57,359 nucleotides of DNA from Lentibacillus populi (GTDB lineage Bacteria; Bacillota; Bacilli; Bacillales; Amphibacillaceae). Positions 9,046 through 17,999 of this stretch are shown here, in pieces. A program made the translations under genes and the position numbers. Below the pieces are notes generated by a model. That model saw nothing but the letters and a program-made list of their open reading frames with translations, was not told the origin of the DNA and did not search any database. Where the stretch lies: positions 1 through 57,359 of the forward strand of contig BMJD01000029.1 of assembly GCA_014642895.1 (NCBI GenBank). The letters are read 5' to 3'. Within the stretch, counting starts at the first letter, position 1. Each line of letters opens with the position of its first letter.

Positions 9046-9080
9046 AGAGGGATGTCAATTACGGCATCCCTCTATAATTT
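9046..9080 (+). terminator. Terminator of the spore protein gene
   Basis: Perfect hairpin AGAGGGATG / CATCCCTCT (9046-9073) followed by ATAATTTT. Confidence 0.8.
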
Positions 9081-9181
9081 TGGTGGTATTATTTACTGGA
9101 AATCAGGAAACTATACATGAAATTTTTGATAGCAATAGAAACTCTGCTTTTGGTGAGCGTTTTTCACCCGGAAATCGGCAA

Positions 9182-10279
9182 TTAGCGGATTCGCAGTTCT
9201 GTTTCCGGGTCAAAGAAGTGCACTTTATTCATATCAAACGCTAAATCGATTCGTTCGCCGCCATTTATGTCTGAACGGGAATCAACACGGGCAATGAAGT
9301 CCTGTTCCCCAACTTTCGAGTACAGGTATGATTCTGCCCCCATTAGTTCAGCAACATCAATCGTTGCTGTAATTTTCGTATCTGGTGTGGCATCAATAAA
9401 TACTGGTTCATCATGAATATCTTCCGGGCGAATTCCTAATACAATATCTTTATTCGTAAAGCCTTGTTCACGCAGGATCTTCATTTTACCCTCCGGAACT
9501 TTAATTTTTACATCTCCTAATTCAAATAATCCGTCTTTCAGCTTGCCAGTAAGGAAGTTCATTGATGGAGATCCGATAAATCCGCCAACAAACATATTTT
9601 CCGGGTTGTCATAGACATCTTTTGGTGCACCAACCTGCTGGATAATGCCGTCTTTCATGACAACAAGCCTTGTCGCCATTGTCATAGCCTCTGTTTGGTC
9701 ATGGGTAACATAGATTGTTGTCGTTTGCAGTCGCTGGTGCAGTTTTTGAATTTCGGCACGCATTTGCACGCGAAGCTTCGCGTCCAGGTTGGATAATGGT
9801 TCGTCCATTAAAAACACTTTCGCATCCCGGACAATCGCACGACCTAACGCAACACGCTGCCGTTGACCACCAGATAGTGCTTTTGGTTTCCGATCCAAAT
9901 AAGCTTCCAGACCTAAAATTCGAGCAGCGTTATCCACGCGCTGTTTAATTTCGTCCTTTTTAAATTTGCGCAGCTTCAAGCCAAATGCCATATTATCATA
10001 GACGTTCATGTGTGGATATAATGCGTAATTTTGGAAAACCATCGCGATGTCACGGTCTTTTGGTGCAACATCGTTCATTTTCTTGTCATCAATGTATAAT
10101 TCTCCGCCTGTGATTTCCTCCAGTCCGGCAATCATCCGTAATGTTGTAGATTTTCCACAGCCTGATGGACCGACAAAAACGATAAATTCCTTATCCTGTA
10201 TATGTAGATTAAAGTCATCTACCGCAGTTGTCTTTTTGTCATATGATTTTTGAATATGTTCTAAACGTAACTCAGCCAT
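9182..10279 (-). CDS. Sugar ABC transporter ATPase, MsmX/UgpC type
   Basis: A 365-residue ATPase of the MalK/MsmX/UgpC group, which energises importers of maltodextrins, other oligosaccharides or glycerol phosphate. Walker [11 protein letters not shown]-loop, signature LSGGQRQR and Walker B VFLMDEP are all present, and the C-terminal third holds the TOBE-like regulatory domain typical of MalK (LGIRPEDIH onwards). No permease or binding-protein gene is nearby, which fits a shared 'multitask' ATPase like B. subtilis MsmX. The ATG has a TGGGGGA site. The PucR-type regulator just upstream on the same strand may be cotranscribed. Confidence 0.9.
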   Translation of the reverse strand: MAELRLEHIQKSYDKKTTAVDDFNLHIQDKEFIVFVGPSGCGKSTTLRMIAGLEEITGGELYIDDKKMNDVAPKDRDIAMVFQNYALYPHMNVYDNMAFGLKLRKFKKDEIKQRVDNAARILGLEAYLDRKPKALSGGQRQRVALGRAIVRDAKVFLMDEPLSNLDAKLRVQMRAEIQKLHQRLQTTTIYVTHDQTEAMTMATRLVVMKDGIIQQVGAPKDVYDNPENMFVGGFIGSPSMNFLTGKLKDGLFELGDVKIKVPEGKMKILREQGFTNKDIVLGIRPEDIHDEPVFIDATPDTKITATIDVAELMGAESYLYSKVGEQDFIARVDSRSDINGGERIDLAFDMNKVHFFDPETELRIR

Positions 10280-10348
10280 TTTTATTCCCCCAATGTAAGC
10301 CCTTTTAATATTATTGTATACAATGGCTGCCTAAAAGAAAACGGTAAA

Positions 10349-10381
10349 CATGCACAAAGATTTACAAGGGTTTTGTGCATG
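10349..10381 (-). terminator. Hairpin between the PucR-type regulator and the sugar-ABC ATPase
   Basis: Perfect 10-bp inverted repeat CATGCACAAA / TTTGTGCATG just after the regulator stop codon. On the minus strand the tail is only moderately T-rich (TTTACCGTTTTCTTTT), so it may be a partial terminator. Confidence 0.5.
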
Positions 10382-10385
10382 CTTG

Positions 10386-11270
10386 CTAGTCCATGTATTT
10401 TTTAGCAAGCAACGCAAGCTGTACTGTCATAGCCTGATGAAATTGCCGGATATCGATTCCGGTTTTTTCAATAAATTTGTCAACACGGTATTGCAAGCTG
10501 TTCCGGTGCAGGTATAATTTCTTGGCCGTGATCGAGATATTTAAATTGCAGTGGATAAATGTTTCAATTGTCTGTAATAATTGATCGTCATCGATGACCT
10601 CTTTTAAGACAATTTCCGGGATGTTTACGAGAAAGTCATGGTCTGTTCGATCTATAAATAAGTATGGAATTGCATCAATACAGGAAACGACGGCCTTTCC
10701 AGTTTGTTCTAATACAATTTTGCCATCTGTCAGGACAGTTTGGTAATATTGCCTTGCCATTCTTAGGTCAGAACAGTATGACCCAACATAAAAGTTAATT
10801 TTTACGTATAAATCACTCATCAGCACTTCGACAATTTGTTCATAGGAAATAGTTTCAGGTTTTTCCTCAATGATAATTCCGGAATGTTCATTTTCCCACA
10901 AAATCGGCACTTCTCGTGTAAAAATCGCATGAATCGCTTCTTTGAAAGCACTTGGCTCCAGTTTGTTCAGGGGAAAGCAGAAGTAAATAAATCTGTACGC
11001 ATTTATATTTTTACTATCATCCGGGGGTTCATTATTTTCGATAATCTGTGTCCATTGCTGCTCCTTCAACGTCTTCTGTGGCAGCCAAGTTTTATAAGGT
11101 GTTAAAAAAGCGGATAACAGCAACGTATTTTTTTCGGTTAATTCATGCTTTTTAATGCCAATAACCTCATTTTCAGCGGTAATAAACCACTTATATGTGT
11201 TTTTATCAACATGGTTTGCATCTGCTAAGGCAGTGAGAGACGGGAAGATAGCTTGTAATTTTTTAATCAT
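10386..11270 (-). CDS. PucR/CdaR-family transcriptional regulator
   Basis: A 294-residue protein whose C-terminal 50 residues (HCNLNISITAKKLYLHRNSL, then QYRVDKFIEKTGIDIR) form the PucR-type helix-turn-helix found in CdaR and PucR regulators. The N-terminal 220 residues are an unassigned sensory region without a recognisable ligand motif. It lies about 100 bases upstream of the MsmX/UgpC-type ATPase on the same strand, so it may control sugar uptake, but this is inference from position only. Confidence 0.75.
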   Translation of the reverse strand: MIKKLQAIFPSLTALADANHVDKNTYKWFITAENEVIGIKKHELTEKNTLLLSAFLTPYKTWLPQKTLKEQQWTQIIENNEPPDDSKNINAYRFIYFCFPLNKLEPSAFKEAIHAIFTREVPILWENEHSGIIIEEKPETISYEQIVEVLMSDLYVKINFYVGSYCSDLRMARQYYQTVLTDGKIVLEQTGKAVVSCIDAIPYLFIDRTDHDFLVNIPEIVLKEVIDDDQLLQTIETFIHCNLNISITAKKLYLHRNSLQYRVDKFIEKTGIDIRQFHQAMTVQLALLAKKYMD

Positions 11271-11425
11271 AAAAAATCCTCTTTTGCAATGATGGTATGT
11301 TTGTTTTTATTATAGCATTAATAGGGGAAAAGGATTGCATAAATTTATACAATTCCTTGAAATGGTATACATGAGGTTATTCGTCTGTTATAGTTGTTTT
11401 AGTAAAAAATAAAGGAGGAAGCACA

Positions 11426-11785
11426 TTGCCTAATATTTACGATAGTGCTTACGATTTGGAAAAAGCGATTCGGGAAAGCGATGAATTCAACGATTTGAAA
11501 GAAGCTTACGAAGTAGTAATGAATGATGCATCGGCCAAGCAAATGTTTGATAATTTTCGTAACACACAGATGGAACTTCAAGAAAAGCAAATGCAAGGTG
11601 AGGAAATTTCAGAAGAAGAGGTTGAGCAAGCACGGAAAGTTGTTGAACTTGTGCAGCAGCATGGTGATATTTCCAAATTAATGGAACAGGAGCAGCGGTT
11701 GAATCTGGTTATTAACGATGTTAGCCGGATTATCACGAAACCGTTAGAAGAACTTTATGGTGATCCTGCTCAGCAAGGAGAATAA
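11426..11785 (+). CDS. yheA: YheA (UPF0342) family protein, YlbF/YmcA-like fold
   Basis: A 119-residue, mostly helical, acidic protein starting MPNIYDSAYDLEKAI, matching the YheA/UPF0342 family (B. subtilis YheA is of similar length). It is related in fold to YlbF and YmcA, which help RNase Y in B. subtilis; the role of YheA itself is not established. The start codon is TTG at 11426, set by an AGGAGGAA site seven bases before it. Confidence 0.85.
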   Translation: MPNIYDSAYDLEKAIRESDEFNDLKEAYEVVMNDASAKQMFDNFRNTQMELQEKQMQGEEISEEEVEQARKVVELVQQHGDISKLMEQEQRLNLVINDVSRIITKPLEELYGDPAQQGE

Positions 11786-11800
11786 AATAATACATATGAT

Positions 11801-11828
11801 AGGACCTGCATTTTGCGGGTCCTTTTTT
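11801..11828 (+). terminator. Terminator of yheA
   Basis: Hairpin AGGACCTGC / GCGGGTCCT followed by six T residues. Confidence 0.92.
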
Positions 11829-11857
11829 ATGAAAAGATAACATTACTCCTCCTACAT

Positions 11858-12025
11858 CACTGCCGATGTTTCACGATTCACTATCGATGTTAGCAAATGT
11901 ACTGTGGATGTTTCGTGATTCACTGTTGATGTTCGCGCATGTACTGTGGATGTTTTGTGATTCACTGTCGATGTTCGGATATGCACTGCCGATGTTTCGT
12001 AATTCACTGTTGATGTTTGCACTCA
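11858..12025 (-). repeat. 21-bp tandem array, eight units, with 42-bp higher-order pattern
   Basis: Eight near-perfect 21-bp units of the form CACTGTCGATGTTNNNNNNNN. Units alternate between a type ending in GATT and a type ending in ATG, so the longer period is 42 bp. On the minus strand the core reads GAACATCGACAGTG. The array follows the yheA terminator. It keeps an open frame by periodicity; I do not regard it as coding. Confidence 0.9.
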
Positions 12026-12146
12026 CAACGATTCAAAAAAAACATTAGACAAGATGGTGCTGCCCAGTTTTTCTTGCCATGCAGGATTTAATGCAAGAAC
12101 CGCGAATATGTATAGAAAGATGGAAGAATAAAAAGGTGGGGTTATC

Positions 12147-12917
12147 ATGAGCACTGTTTTTCATGAAAGCGTTGACGGAATATCCTTTATTTATTTAAAT
12201 CGGCCTGAACGCTACAATGCACTCAATAAAGAGATGCTTGAAGAGTTACTCAAAGTGGTGGAAGAAACAGAAAAAAGCGATGATCATGTTGTCGTGCTGG
12301 CTGGAATGGGCAATGCTTTTTGTGCTGGCGGAGATATTTCGATGATGAAGGATTTTGCCAACAAGGAGTTTTTTGATGATGTCATGAATACAATTGCAAA
12401 AATTGCGATGGAATTGTATATGATGCCTAAAATTGTTATTTCCGCTATCCAAGGATCTGCTGCTGGGTTAGGATTAAGCTTGGCATTAACGGCAGATTAT
12501 GTTGTAGCACAAAGTGAAGCTAAATTAGGAATGCTGTTTATCGGCATTGGATTGGCCCCTGATGGCGGTGGACATTTTCTGTTGCAGGAACGTCTTGGCA
12601 CACATAAGGCCAAGCAATTCACCTGGGGATTGAAGCAAGTACAAGGGCAGGAAGCGAAGGCAATGGGATTGGTCGATATGATTACTGAGGAAAAAGTGGT
12701 AGATTACGCAACAAATTTGGGGCAAAAACTGTTAACCACCCCACTCGTTGCGATGATCAAAACCAAAATGATGTATCATACCAAACAAAAAGATACACTC
12801 CACTATTATTTACAGGAAGAGCAGAAGACACAATGGGAGCTGCGCAATACAGGCGATCACAAAGAAGGGGTACAAGCATTTTTGGAAAAAAGGAAGCCGG
12901 TGTTCTCCGGGAAGTGA
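12147..12917 (+). CDS. yhaR: Enoyl-CoA hydratase/isomerase family protein YhaR
   Basis: A 256-residue crotonase-fold protein. The oxyanion-hole motifs are visible: NAFCAGGDISMM (about residues 56-67) and GSAAGLGLSLALTADYV (about 106-122). Family members hydrate or isomerise acyl-CoA thioesters. It lacks the usual first catalytic glutamate context of classical hydratases at the ERLG position but keeps QERLGTHKAKQ, so the exact reaction is uncertain. Size and position upstream of the yhaQPONM cluster match B. subtilis yhaR. The ATG has an AAGGTGGGG site. Confidence 0.85.
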   Translation: MSTVFHESVDGISFIYLNRPERYNALNKEMLEELLKVVEETEKSDDHVVVLAGMGNAFCAGGDISMMKDFANKEFFDDVMNTIAKIAMELYMMPKIVISAIQGSAAGLGLSLALTADYVVAQSEAKLGMLFIGIGLAPDGGGHFLLQERLGTHKAKQFTWGLKQVQGQEAKAMGLVDMITEEKVVDYATNLGQKLLTTPLVAMIKTKMMYHTKQKDTLHYYLQEEQKTQWELRNTGDHKEGVQAFLEKRKPVFSGK

Positions 12918-12922
12918 GATAG

Positions 12923-12953
12923 AAGGACGACTTGAAGTGGTCGTTCTTTTTAG
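12923..12953 (+). terminator. Terminator of yhaR
   Basis: Hairpin AAGGACGAC / GTCGTTCTT (one G-T pair) followed by TTTTAG. Confidence 0.75.
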
Positions 12954-13102
12954 AGTTAAAAGCATATGGTTGTAATAGTTTTAGCATCGTATTAATTTTT
13001 TATTAATCGAGTGGTTTTATAAGTGAAAAGAAGAATGGCCAATCGGAAATCCTGCCTACATATTTGTGGTCAGGTAATATGATTGGAATTAACGGGGTCC
13101 CT

Positions 13103-13150
13103 AAAAAGGGAGGGGTCTTCATTTAACATAATGACCATCCCCCCCTTTTT
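13103..13150. terminator. Terminator between yhaR and yhzD
   Basis: Inverted repeat AAAAAGGGAGGGGTC / GACCATCCCCCCCTTTTT with a 15-base loop. It works best for yhzD, whose stop codon is at 13155 on the minus strand. Confidence 0.7.
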
Positions 13151-13154
13151 AGTG

Positions 13155-13340
13155 CTACCGGTGAAACAAAATCAGTTTTGCTTCTGGTGACACACAGCGG
13201 TGGGTATGCTCGCTGTAGCCTTCTTCAGCAAGTCGTGCTTCTCCAACTTTTTTTGCTTCATTATCGTTTTCTGCCGTGAAAGATTCATCAAGCAGTTTAT
13301 CACCGTTTTTGGCAAACACGGTTAATACGTAAGTCCTCAT
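13155..13340 (-). CDS. yhzD: Small protein YhzD
   Basis: A 61-residue protein starting MRTYVLTVFAKNGDKLLDES, matching the YhzD family in length and sequence pattern. Its function is unknown. A longer frame starts at 13364, but the ATG at 13338-13340 is set by an AGGAGGT site eight bases upstream. No membrane segment or signal peptide is visible. Confidence 0.82.
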   Translation of the reverse strand: MRTYVLTVFAKNGDKLLDESFTAENDNEAKKVGEARLAEEGYSEHTHRCVSPEAKLILFHR

Positions 13341-13420
13341 TTTTGAATTACCTCCTGAATGCACTACATTATAGTATTCGATAAAACGAAGTAAAATCCT
13401 GCTATCAAAATAAAAAAAGT

Positions 13421-13482
13421 TTGTAAAGTAGGCTTTACAAAGGGAATAATCTCATGTATACTCTTTGTAAAGTTGACTTTAC
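13421..13482 (+). promoter_or_regulatory. Promoter with two palindromic operators controlling the XRE-yhaQP unit
   Basis: A sigma-A promoter, TTTACA (13434-13439), 17 bases, TATACT (13457-13462), preceded by TG. Operator 1, TTGTAAAGTAGGCTTTACAA (13421-13440), is a perfect GTAAAG-N4-CTTTAC palindrome over the -35. Operator 2, GTAAAGTTGACTTTAC (13467-13482), is a palindrome over the likely start site. Their centres are 44 bp apart, about four helical turns, so bound dimers would face the same side. Autorepression by the next gene is the obvious reading. Confidence 0.85.
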
Positions 13483-13505
13483 TTCACAAAAAGTAGGAGA
13501 TAAAA

Positions 13506-13712
13506 ATGAAAACGTTCATTCGGGAAAAGCGAACGGCGATGAATATGACACAGGATGAGCTTTCACAAAAGTTGAAGGTATCCAGGCAAACGATCATTTC
13601 GCTGGAAAAGGGCAAATACAAACCTTCGCTTGTTCTGGCACATAAACTTTCGCAAGTGTTTGGCTGTTCGATTGAAGAATTATTTGTTTTCGAGGGGGAG
13701 GAGAATGTTTAG
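13506..13712 (+). CDS. Small XRE-family transcriptional repressor
   Basis: A 68-residue protein that is almost entirely a Cro/CI-type helix-turn-helix (MNMTQDELSQKLKVSRQTII, then SLEKGKYKPSLVLAHKLSQV). Such short forms act as dimers and often regulate a neighbouring membrane protein and ABC exporter. It is the first gene after two strong operators, so it probably represses its own operon. The ATG has a GTAGGAG site. It overlaps the next gene by eight bases. Inference: the operon includes the small membrane protein and yhaQP, as no terminator separates them. Confidence 0.9.
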   Translation: MKTFIREKRTAMNMTQDELSQKLKVSRQTIISLEKGKYKPSLVLAHKLSQVFGCSIEELFVFEGEENV

Positions 13713-14022
13713 TCAATCTTTTTTGGATGATCCTTATGTAGTTCTGATACTCTTAGGTAATTATGTATTTTTGATCGGCCTCTTTTTCTTTCAGCGTCAT
13801 ATTGGAAAGAAAAATTATCGCTATGATGAACGCTATTACAAAATCCAAAGTCAGGCAAAGGCAAGATCCTGGGATGCCATGCTTGTTATTATGTTAATTG
13901 CATGGCCAGTTGTCATTATGTTTGACGGCATTGGGTTTAGCTTTTTTCTGCTGACGGCTATCTATTTGCTTCATAATATTACACTGATGATAACCAGCGC
14001 CTATGCAAACAGCAAACATTAA
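13705..14022 (+). CDS. Small membrane protein of unknown function, coupled to the XRE repressor
   Basis: A 105-residue protein with one hydrophobic segment near residues 10-26 and two more in the C-terminal half (about 57-75 and 77-97), separated by a charged loop rich in tyrosine and lysine. The start is ATG at 13705, inside the end of the repressor gene, with GGGGGAGGAG as ribosome site. Pairing of a tiny XRE repressor with a small membrane protein is common in Bacillaceae, but I do not recognise a function. Confidence 0.8.
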   Translation: MFSQSFLDDPYVVLILLGNYVFLIGLFFFQRHIGKKNYRYDERYYKIQSQAKARSWDAMLVIMLIAWPVVIMFDGIGFSFFLLTAIYLLHNITLMITSAYANSKH

Positions 14023-14080
14023 AAAATGAAACCATTATACAAATTAAACGTAACACCTAACGGGGAAGGAGAGAGTAAAT

Positions 14081-14980
14081 TTGACATTATCATTAAAAGA
14101 AGTAACAAAACGGTTTGGAAACCATACCGCGGTTGACCACCTGTCACTGGAAATCCCGGAAAAAGAGATGTTTGGATTTCTTGGCGGAAATGGTGCGGGG
14201 AAGACAACCACGTTTCGCATGATTCTTGGACTCCTGGATATTACGGAAGGGGAAATCTCCTGGAACGGGGAATCGATCGGCTATAATAAGAGCCATTTAA
14301 TTGGTTACTTACCGGAAGAACGCGGACTTTATCCGAAATTAAAAGTACGGGATCAAATTATCTATCTTGGAAAGTTGCGCGGAATGACAAAACAGGAAGC
14401 GATCACCGAGTTAAAATGGTGGCTTGACCGTCTTAAGGTTCCGGAGTATCTCGATAAAAAGGTAGAAGAATTATCAAAGGGTAACCAGCAAAAAATTCAA
14501 TTTATCTCTGCGGTTATTCATAAGCCAAAGCTGCTTATTCTGGACGAACCATTTTCCGGGCTTGATCCGGTAAACGTAGAAATGCTGAAAAAGGCAGTTG
14601 TCGAATTGAAAGAACAAGGGACATCGATTGTTTTTTCATCACACCGGATGGAACATGTAGAAGAGCTTTGTGAGCATTTATGTATTTTGCATAAAGGGAA
14701 GCAGGTTGTTCATGGTTCATTACGGGACATTAAACGTTCGTTTGGCAAGAAAAACTTGGTGATTCATGCAGAGTTTCCGCTTGACTTTTTGCAGGATCAT
14801 GCTGGTGTTGTGAAATATAAGGCCTTAACGGACGGCTGTGAGCTGCAAATCGAAAATGAGGATGTATCACAAACGATTTTTGCCGAACTTCAAGGAAAAG
14901 GATTTATTCGAAAATTTGACCTTGAGGAACCATCATTGAACGATATTTTCATTGAGAAAGTAGGTGCCTCCTATGAATAA
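14081..14980 (+). CDS. yhaQ: ABC exporter ATPase YhaQ
   Basis: A 299-residue ATP-binding subunit of a NatA-like exporter. Walker A GGNGAGKTT (about residues 33-41), signature LSKGNQQKI, Walker B LLILDEPFSGLDP and a C-terminal extension typical of the NatA/YhaQ branch are visible. It pairs with YhaP, encoded directly after it with an eight-base overlap. In B. subtilis YhaQP resembles the sodium exporter NatAB, but the substrate is not known. The start codon is TTG, set by GGGGAAGGAGAG. No terminator separates it from the XRE repressor unit upstream. Confidence 0.88.
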   Translation: MTLSLKEVTKRFGNHTAVDHLSLEIPEKEMFGFLGGNGAGKTTTFRMILGLLDITEGEISWNGESIGYNKSHLIGYLPEERGLYPKLKVRDQIIYLGKLRGMTKQEAITELKWWLDRLKVPEYLDKKVEELSKGNQQKIQFISAVIHKPKLLILDEPFSGLDPVNVEMLKKAVVELKEQGTSIVFSSHRMEHVEELCEHLCILHKGKQVVHGSLRDIKRSFGKKNLVIHAEFPLDFLQDHAGVVKYKALTDGCELQIENEDVSQTIFAELQGKGFIRKFDLEEPSLNDIFIEKVGASYE

Positions 14981-16223
14981 ATTCTGGATTATTTTATCCC
15001 ATACGTACACAACAAGGCTTAAAACAAAATCATTTTTAATCAGTACCATTATTTCCTTGTTGTTCATTTTTGCGATTGCCAATATCCAAACAATTATTGA
15101 TGCGTTTTCCGATGACAGCTCAGAAAAAATAGCTGTTCTCGATGAATCAGGTGAATTGTTCGGACCATTAAAAGCGAATGTAGAAAATATCGAAGAAGAT
15201 ATCGCATTAGTTGCCTTTGACGGAACCGTGGAGGAAGGAAAAAAAGCGGTACAGGATGAAGATTATCAGGCATTAGTTACATTAGCCTTAAATGAAAATC
15301 AATTACCAGAGGCTACCTATTACGCAAATACGATTACCGAAGCAGGAATACAAACTGCAATGGAAGAGCAATTACAACAATTAAAAATTTCTGCAGCTAC
15401 CCAGCAGGCTGGCATTGATCAGGAGAAACTCGCGGAGATTTATGCACCTGTTACATTTGAAACTGTTGCACTGGATAAAAGTGCTAAAACTGGTGAGGAA
15501 CTCAGTCAAGCACGGGGAATCGTTTATGTCATGTTGTTTTTACTATATATAACCGTTATGGTTTACGGACAAATGATTGCTCAGGATGTAGCGACAGAAA
15601 AGTCCTCCCGGGTGATGGAGATTCTAATATCCAGTGTATCACCGGTAACACAAATGTTTGCCAAAATCGTCGGAATTGCCTTATTAGGATTGACCCAAAT
15701 TGTTTTGATTATTGGAGTAGGCTATGCATTGATAACTGCAAAACAGGATGAATTGACAGGTGGCATGTTCAAGTATTTCGGTATTGAAGGTGCTTCGCTA
15801 TCATTATTTGTATATGCCATTGTCTTTTTTGTTCTTGGTTATTTGTTGTATGCAACATTGGCGGCTACGCTTGGATCGTTGGTAAGCAGGATTGAGGATG
15901 TACAACAACTAATGATGCCAATGATGTTCCTTGTTGTAGCAGCATTCATGATTGCAATGTATGGATTAAATGCTCCGGATGCTAGTTTTGTAAAAATTAG
16001 CTCGTATATCCCGTTTTTTAGTCCAATGCTGATGTTTCTGCGTGTTGGCATGCTCGACGTTCCAACCTGGGAAGTCGCATTGTCACTTGGAATATTGATC
16101 GCAACGATTTTGCTGCTAGCATTATTCGGGGCAAAAGTATACAAAGGCGGCGTGTTGATGTACGGTAACTCCGGGACATTGAAGGATATGAAAAAAGCGA
16201 TGAAGCTGGCGAAGAAAGAATAA
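14973..16223 (+). CDS. yhaP: ABC exporter permease YhaP
   Basis: A 416-residue ABC-2 type permease with one membrane segment at residues 20-40, an extracytoplasmic domain of about 130 residues, and five or six more membrane segments in the C-terminal half. The motif EKSSRVMEILISSVSP marks the NatB/YhaP branch. A GTG at 14964 could also start it, but the ATG at 14973 gives the family's MNKFW start. Partner of YhaQ. Confidence 0.88.
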   Translation: MNKFWIILSHTYTTRLKTKSFLISTIISLLFIFAIANIQTIIDAFSDDSSEKIAVLDESGELFGPLKANVENIEEDIALVAFDGTVEEGKKAVQDEDYQALVTLALNENQLPEATYYANTITEAGIQTAMEEQLQQLKISAATQQAGIDQEKLAEIYAPVTFETVALDKSAKTGEELSQARGIVYVMLFLLYITVMVYGQMIAQDVATEKSSRVMEILISSVSPVTQMFAKIVGIALLGLTQIVLIIGVGYALITAKQDELTGGMFKYFGIEGASLSLFVYAIVFFVLGYLLYATLAATLGSLVSRIEDVQQLMMPMMFLVVAAFMIAMYGLNAPDASFVKISSYIPFFSPMLMFLRVGMLDVPTWEVALSLGILIATILLLALFGAKVYKGGVLMYGNSGTLKDMKKAMKLAKKE

Positions 16224-16277
16224 TTATTTTAAGAGGAATGGCCACTGTGATAGTGGTTTTTTCTTTGGGATAAATGT

Positions 16278-16655
16278 GGATCGGAGAAAGTTGGGATTAA
16301 CCGGAGGGTGAGAACATCGACCGGAGCATGAGAACATCGGCGGGGAGCGCGAAAACATCGACCGGAGCATGAAACCATCGTCCGGAGAACGGAAACATCG
16401 TCCGGAGCGCGAAAACATCGACCGGAGAACGGGAACATCGGCCGGAGCGCGGAAACATCGGCCGGAGAACAGGAACATCTGCCGGAACGCGGAAACATCG
16501 ACCGGAGAACGGGAATATCGACCGGAGAACGGGAACATCGGTTGGAGAATGAAACCATCGTCCGGAGTGCGGCAACCATCGACTGGAGAATGGGAACATC
16601 AACGGCAGGGCGTGCCCATCCACTCAAGAACAGATACGTCGTCCGGAATATAGGG
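16278..16655 (+). repeat. 20-bp tandem array, about 18 units
   Basis: Units of the form GAACATCGACCGGAGAGCGG, mostly 20 bp, one or two 21 bp, degenerate at both ends. The array fills most of the space between yhaP and yhaO. Several long open frames on both strands exist only because 20-bp units lack stop codons in most registers; I do not treat them as genes. No terminator is seen after yhaP, so the array may be transcribed. Confidence 0.9.
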
Positions 16656-16754
16656 ACCACAATGAAAGAGAATTAAACTTTTACCTAGCATTTAACCTCG
16701 AACGTGCATTCTTATTCCGCCTTTGATAAAATCAGTATAAAAGGTGGTGGTAAA

Positions 16755-17999
16755 ATGCCAGGACAAATTTCCTTCCTTCACGCTGCTGATCTGCATTTGG
16801 ATAGTCCATTCAAAGGATTGGCACGTGTTCCAGAAGCGATTTTTAAAGAAATTCAAGAAAGTACCTTTATTGCACTAAACCGATTGGCGAACACTGCAAT
16901 TGATAAACAAGTTGATTTTGTTCTGCTTGTTGGGGATTTGTTTGATAATGAAAAACAAAGCCTGAAAGCACAAATAAGATTACGTGATGTTTTTAAGAAA
17001 TTAAAGCACCATCATATCAATGTCTATCTGTCATACGGCAATCATGATTACCGGAATGGAAATAAGTATCCGATTGAATATCCGGAAAACGTATTTATTT
17101 TTCCGGATGAAACAATTCGTCATTTTACATATGAAAAAAACGGACAGAAGCAAGCAGCGATTTACGGATTCAGTTATGAAAATCGTGCTGTGCACGAAAA
17201 CAAAGCGAAACAATTCACCATTAACGATGATACCGTTCCGTTTCATATTGCAATGCTCCACGGAAGCTTGCGTAGTAATACGGAGCATGATGTATATGCA
17301 CCGTTTCATCTGACAGATCTATCCAGCAAAGGCGTTGATTACTGGGCACTGGGGCATATTCACAAGCGGGCTGTTTTATCCGAAAAGCCGCCAATTGTTT
17401 ACCCCGGTAATATCCAGGGGCGCAATCGTAAGGAATCGGGTGAAAAGGGCTGTTACCATGTTGTGCTGTCTAAATCTGGCGCGAAGCTGTCATTTGTGCC
17501 GTTGCATGCACTTCGTTTTAATACGATAACGAAAGATATTTCGCAGTGTAAACAGCCACATGAGCTGGAAACTGTGATTCGCAATACGATTATCGATCGG
17601 TCTATTCCAGAAGCTCAATTAATTACACTCTATTTAACAAGTACAAACCCTGTGCATTGGCAATGGGAAACAGACGGGCTTATCGATGATCTAACCGAAC
17701 TAATAAATGAGTCACTCAGCCAGCAAACGAAATGGGTCTATATTTACCAATGCCGACTGAACAGCACAAGAAATGGAATAGATAAATCAATGGAAGAACA
17801 GGGGCAGCATTTTGTTGGTGAATTAATGCGCCATACAGCGAACGTTTCTATTCAGCCGTTTGTGAAGGATTTATATCAGCATAGGGAAGCACGAAAATAT
17901 CTTGAGCGGATGCAGGATCACGAGGAAGAATCGATCAAAAAGGAAGCACAACAGTACCTTATCCGGGAACTTTTACATAATGGTGGTGAATCACAATGA
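16755..17999 (+). CDS. yhaO: DNA-repair metallophosphoesterase YhaO (SbcD/Mre11-like)
   Basis: A 414-residue calcineurin-like phosphoesterase with the full metal-binding motif set: HAADLHLDSPF near the N-terminus, GDLFDN, YGNHDY, HGS and GHIHKR. It corresponds to the nuclease subunit of an SbcCD/Mre11-Rad50-like complex acting on DNA ends. The ATP-driven partner YhaN is encoded directly after it, overlapping by four bases. A GTG at 16704 is open upstream, but the ATG at 16755 has an AGGTGGTGG site and the protein then matches the expected length. Confidence 0.9.
   Translation: MPGQISFLHAADLHLDSPFKGLARVPEAIFKEIQESTFIALNRLANTAIDKQVDFVLLVGDLFDNEKQSLKAQIRLRDVFKKLKHHHINVYLSYGNHDYRNGNKYPIEYPENVFIFPDETIRHFTYEKNGQKQAAIYGFSYENRAVHENKAKQFTINDDTVPFHIAMLHGSLRSNTEHDVYAPFHLTDLSSKGVDYWALGHIHKRAVLSEKPPIVYPGNIQGRNRKESGEKGCYHVVLSKSGAKLSFVPLHALRFNTITKDISQCKQPHELETVIRNTIIDRSIPEAQLITLYLTSTNPVHWQWETDGLIDDLTELINESLSQQTKWVYIYQCRLNSTRNGIDKSMEEQGQHFVGELMRHTANVSIQPFVKDLYQHREARKYLERMQDHEEESIKKEAQQYLIRELLHNGGESQ

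Noticed and set aside
10334-10350. CcpA site near the sugar-ABC ATPase (AGAAAACGGTAAACA)
   Set aside because: It needs a one-base insertion to match the consensus on the right half.
11858-12025. CRISPR array
   Set aside because: Units are 20-21 bp head to tail with no unique spacers, and no cas gene is present. The same applies to 16278, 36171, 51038 and 55442.
16224-16660. Long open frames on both strands (up to 143 codons) in the 20-bp array
   Set aside because: They arise because the repeated unit lacks stop codons; there is no ribosome site or recognisable domain, and three frames overlap equally well.
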